Shown: in pieces, positions 62,151 to 64,000 of the stretch | Numbering within the stretch: position 1 is the stretch's first letter | Layout: every line of letters starts with the position of its first letter | Source of the DNA: Rhodobiaceae bacterium UBA7804 | GTDB lineage: Bacteria; Pseudomonadota; Alphaproteobacteria; Parvibaculales; Parvibaculaceae | Assembly (NCBI GenBank): GCA_002480495.1 | Contig: DLCG01000008.1 | Span: forward strand, 156,635-220,634 | Length of the DNA stretch: 64,000 nucleotides | Direction: 5' to 3' | Translations under genes and position numbers: made by a program | The notes under the pieces: model-generated | The model's database searches: none | The model's input: the letters and a program-made list of their open reading frames with translations, nothing else | What the model was told of the DNA's origin: nothing

Positions 62151-63017
62151 TCACTGCGTGGGAAGCGGCATGGGAAGAGTGAGGGCGAAGGGCTCGACTT
62201 CCTGCGGGGCTCCGGCCGGGAATGGCGGGAAAGGGGCACATTTGGCGATGGTTTCCACGGCCGCCCGATCAAGCGCGGGAACGCCAGTGGGCTTGATGAA
62301 ACCCACCCGAAGCACCTTTCCCGACCGGTGAACATCTATGCTGATGACCGCAACACCGCTCTGCCCCGCCGCCTCTCGCGGGAAAACGAAGCTCCGTGCA
62401 ATGCAATTCCGCACCGAGTTCATATAGGCGTCGCCTCCGGCGCCGGAGGTCGCCGTGCGGGTGCGGCCAGATGCTTCCGGATTGCCCTTGGGAATGCCAT
62501 ATCCCTCGCCGATATCGAGCGCCCAGCCGGGAATATCCTCGTCCGGCGCCGCGTTTTCCTTCTGGCGGGAGGTCTTTTCTTCCGGAACGGGGTCGGGACG
62601 AAGGCTCAACTCATCGTTTTTCTCGCCCCCGCTTCCGGCCTCTTCCCGATTTTCGCCGACGCCGGACCGCGTAAAGAAACCGGAGCTCTGCTCTTCCGAG
62701 GGTTGCTGGCGCACCTCCGGTTCAGGTTCGGGCTGGGGCTCGGGTTCGGGCTGGGGTTCGGGCTGAGGCTCCGGCTTAGGCTCGGGCACGAGATCCACGG
62801 AAATCGATGGCGGATCGGCCGGCGGCATGGAGACCGGCGGCTTGAAGATGAAGGACAGGATCACCAGCAGATTGATCAACAGCGCGAGGCCGAGCGCAAT
62901 CGCAAGTTCGCTCCAGGCCTTCTGTTTCGGCGGCGGCGGCGGCACGACATGGAAAGTGCCGCGAAGCAACTCGTCATCCGCAGCCGGGGCGCCGCCGCTT
63001 ACTGTCGTTGTACTCAT
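62151..63017 (-). CDS. TonB-like energy transducer
   Basis: The 288-residue protein has a short N-terminal cytoplasmic part, one membrane helix (about 37-57), a periplasmic Pro/Glu-rich spacer of P-E-P-x-P repeats (78-100), a disordered acidic stretch, and a C-terminal TonB-like domain (about 195-285: YMNSVRNCIARSF, V-I-S-I-D-V-H-R-S-G-K-V, L-D-R-A-A-V-E-T-I). It should couple proton force to outer-membrane receptors. No exbB, exbD or receptor gene is beside it. Confidence 0.85.
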   Translation of the reverse strand: MSTTTVSGGAPAADDELLRGTFHVVPPPPPKQKAWSELAIALGLALLINLLVILSFIFKPPVSMPPADPPSISVDLVPEPKPEPQPEPQPEPEPQPEPEPEVRQQPSEEQSSGFFTRSGVGENREEAGSGGEKNDELSLRPDPVPEEKTSRQKENAAPDEDIPGWALDIGEGYGIPKGNPEASGRTRTATSGAGGDAYMNSVRNCIARSFVFPREAAGQSGVAVISIDVHRSGKVLRVGFIKPTGVPALDRAAVETIAKCAPFPPFPAGAPQEVEPFALTLPMPLPTQ

Positions 63018-63048
63018 TATCCTGCCCGGCTCGCGGCTTTCGTTCGGA

Positions 63049-63069
63049 CCGGGGCATTTCCCGCCCCGG
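63049..63069 (-). terminator. 7-bp hairpin after carbamate kinase
   Basis: CCGGGGC and GCCCCGG (63049-63055, 63063-63069) form a perfect stem with a 7-nt loop between the carbamate kinase and TonB genes. No U-run follows. Confidence 0.3.
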
Positions 63070-63112
63070 CATCCCGCACCTTAGCAGGAGCCGCACGGCT
63101 TCGGCAGGGCGT

Positions 63113-64000
63113 TCAGGGATCAATACGCGTTCCCGCCCGCCCGGCAAGAATTTCGGCGGCCTCGCCCAGCGCGCCGATGAAGGCGGGGCGGCCGGTGGCG
63201 AGAGCGAAGTAGCGGACGGCGGCGATCTTTGGGCCCATCGAGCCGGAGGCGAAAGTTGCCGGATCGAGCGAGCGCGCCGATATGCGGGCAATGCGCTTTT
63301 GCGCAGGCGTATCCCACCCCTCGTAAACGGCGTCGACATCGGTGAGAATCAAAAGATTGTCCGCGTCGAGCTCGGTGGCGAGCAAGCAGGCGGCCAGGTC
63401 CTTGTCGATGACGGCTTCGACGCCTTCCGGCGCGCCGTCCGGCCCCGGACGGACGGGGATGCCGCCGCCGCCCGCACAAACGACAAGGCAGCCGCCTTCG
63501 ACGAGATGGCGGATCGGGCCGATTTCCACGATGCGGCGCGGCGCTGGAGAAGCGACGACACGCCGCCATGATTTGCCATCCGGCGCGACGCTCCAGCCGC
63601 GCTCGGCGGCGAGCGCCTTCGCGGTCTCTTCGTCATAAACGGGGCCGATGGGTTTCGACGGCTTTGCGAAAGCAGGATCGTCCGCGTCGACGAGCGTCTG
63701 CGTGAGGACGGTCACGACCTCCCGCTCCGGCAGGGCGCGGCGCATCGCCTCCTCGATCACATAGCCGATCATGCCCTGGGATTCCGCGCCGAGCACATCG
63801 AGCGGGTAAGGGGGCGCGCCCTTGTAGGCATCCGCCTCGAGCGCAAGAAGGCCGACCTGCGGACCGTTGCCATGCACCAGCACAAGCTCATGCTCGCGGG
63901 CGAGCGCGGCAAGCGCGCCCGCAGCCTCGCCCATGTTGCGGCGCTGCTCGCCGATGCCGAGCGTATCGCCCCTTTTCAGAAGTGCATTACCGCCGATGGC
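63113..64000 (-). CDS. arcC: Carbamate kinase (partial, runs off the window)
   Basis: The frame is open to the window edge, so the 5' end is missing. Upstream of the first internal Met, the translated AIGGNALLKRGD is the carbamate kinase nucleotide motif. Further signatures are LVLVHGNGPQVG, the ESQGMIGY segment, VVCAGGGGIPV, VIDKDLAACLLA and GSMGPKIAA. The enzyme makes ATP and carbamate from carbamoyl phosphate, or the reverse. Partial 295 codons are visible. No arcA or arcB lies within the window. Confidence 0.92.
   Translation of the reverse strand, partial: AIGGNALLKRGDTLGIGEQRRNMGEAAGALAALAREHELVLVHGNGPQVGLLALEADAYKGAPPYPLDVLGAESQGMIGYVIEEAMRRALPEREVVTVLTQTLVDADDPAFAKPSKPIGPVYDEETAKALAAERGWSVAPDGKSWRRVVASPAPRRIVEIGPIRHLVEGGCLVVCAGGGGIPVRPGPDGAPEGVEAVIDKDLAACLLATELDADNLLILTDVDAVYEGWDTPAQKRIARISARSLDPATFASGSMGPKIAAVRYFALATGRPAFIGALGEAAEILAGRAGTRIDP

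Overview
This is a GC-rich chromosomal window from an alphaproteobacterium. The gene content (yfgM-bamB-der, guaB and guaA near each other, a cytochrome P450, a Baeyer-Villiger monooxygenase, a DUF1302/DUF1329/MMPL cluster and a ketone carboxylase operon) fits a free-living degrader of hydrophobic compounds. A Parvibaculum-like member of the Hyphomicrobiales is my best guess, from memory of gene content and not from a search. No phage, insertion sequence, CRISPR array or rRNA is visible. There is one tRNA, tRNA-Gln(CTG).

Layout. 0-8.2 kb is mostly housekeeping on the minus strand: a methyltransferase, der, bamB, a YfgM-like protein, panB, and a three-gene TPR/membrane-protein unit. 8.2-13.3 kb holds a P450 with an NTF2-like partner, divergent from a MarR-type regulator across a duplicated palindrome, then asd, a VOC protein and a DUF899 protein. 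13.6-16.8 kb has ilvD with a clear terminator and an amidohydrolase. 16.9-22.5 kb is a tight minus-strand operon: a DUF218 protein, a 1284-residue fusion of a Mur ligase with an NRPS adenylation-carrier-thioesterase module, and a NagZ-like GH3 glucosaminidase. This is the most unusual locus in the window. 22.6-29.7 kb returns to housekeeping: guaA, a TPR protein, rsmB, guaB, rlmE and ppx.

30-36.6 kb encodes a Baeyer-Villiger monooxygenase, a CDF transporter joined to a truncated solute-binding protein, and a complete TRAP transporter (dctP, dctM, dctQ). 37-47.5 kb holds an orphan LuxR-type response regulator, a PQQ-type sugar dehydrogenase and a cluster of two Tat-exported DUF1329 proteins, a DUF1302 protein, a YCF48-like propeller and an MMPL/RND permease. 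This cluster probably handles hydrophobic molecules at the envelope.

48-62 kb looks like a ketone-activation locus. A plus-strand acetoacetyl-CoA-synthetase-type ligase faces a minus-strand operon whose subunits match acetophenone carboxylase in type and order: HyuA, gamma, HyuA, HyuB, then a fifth protein. A MalT-like ATP-dependent LuxR regulator and a CurA-type reductase precede it. The implied route is ketone to 3-oxoacid to 3-oxoacyl-CoA. The window closes with a TonB-like protein and a carbamate kinase that runs off the right edge.
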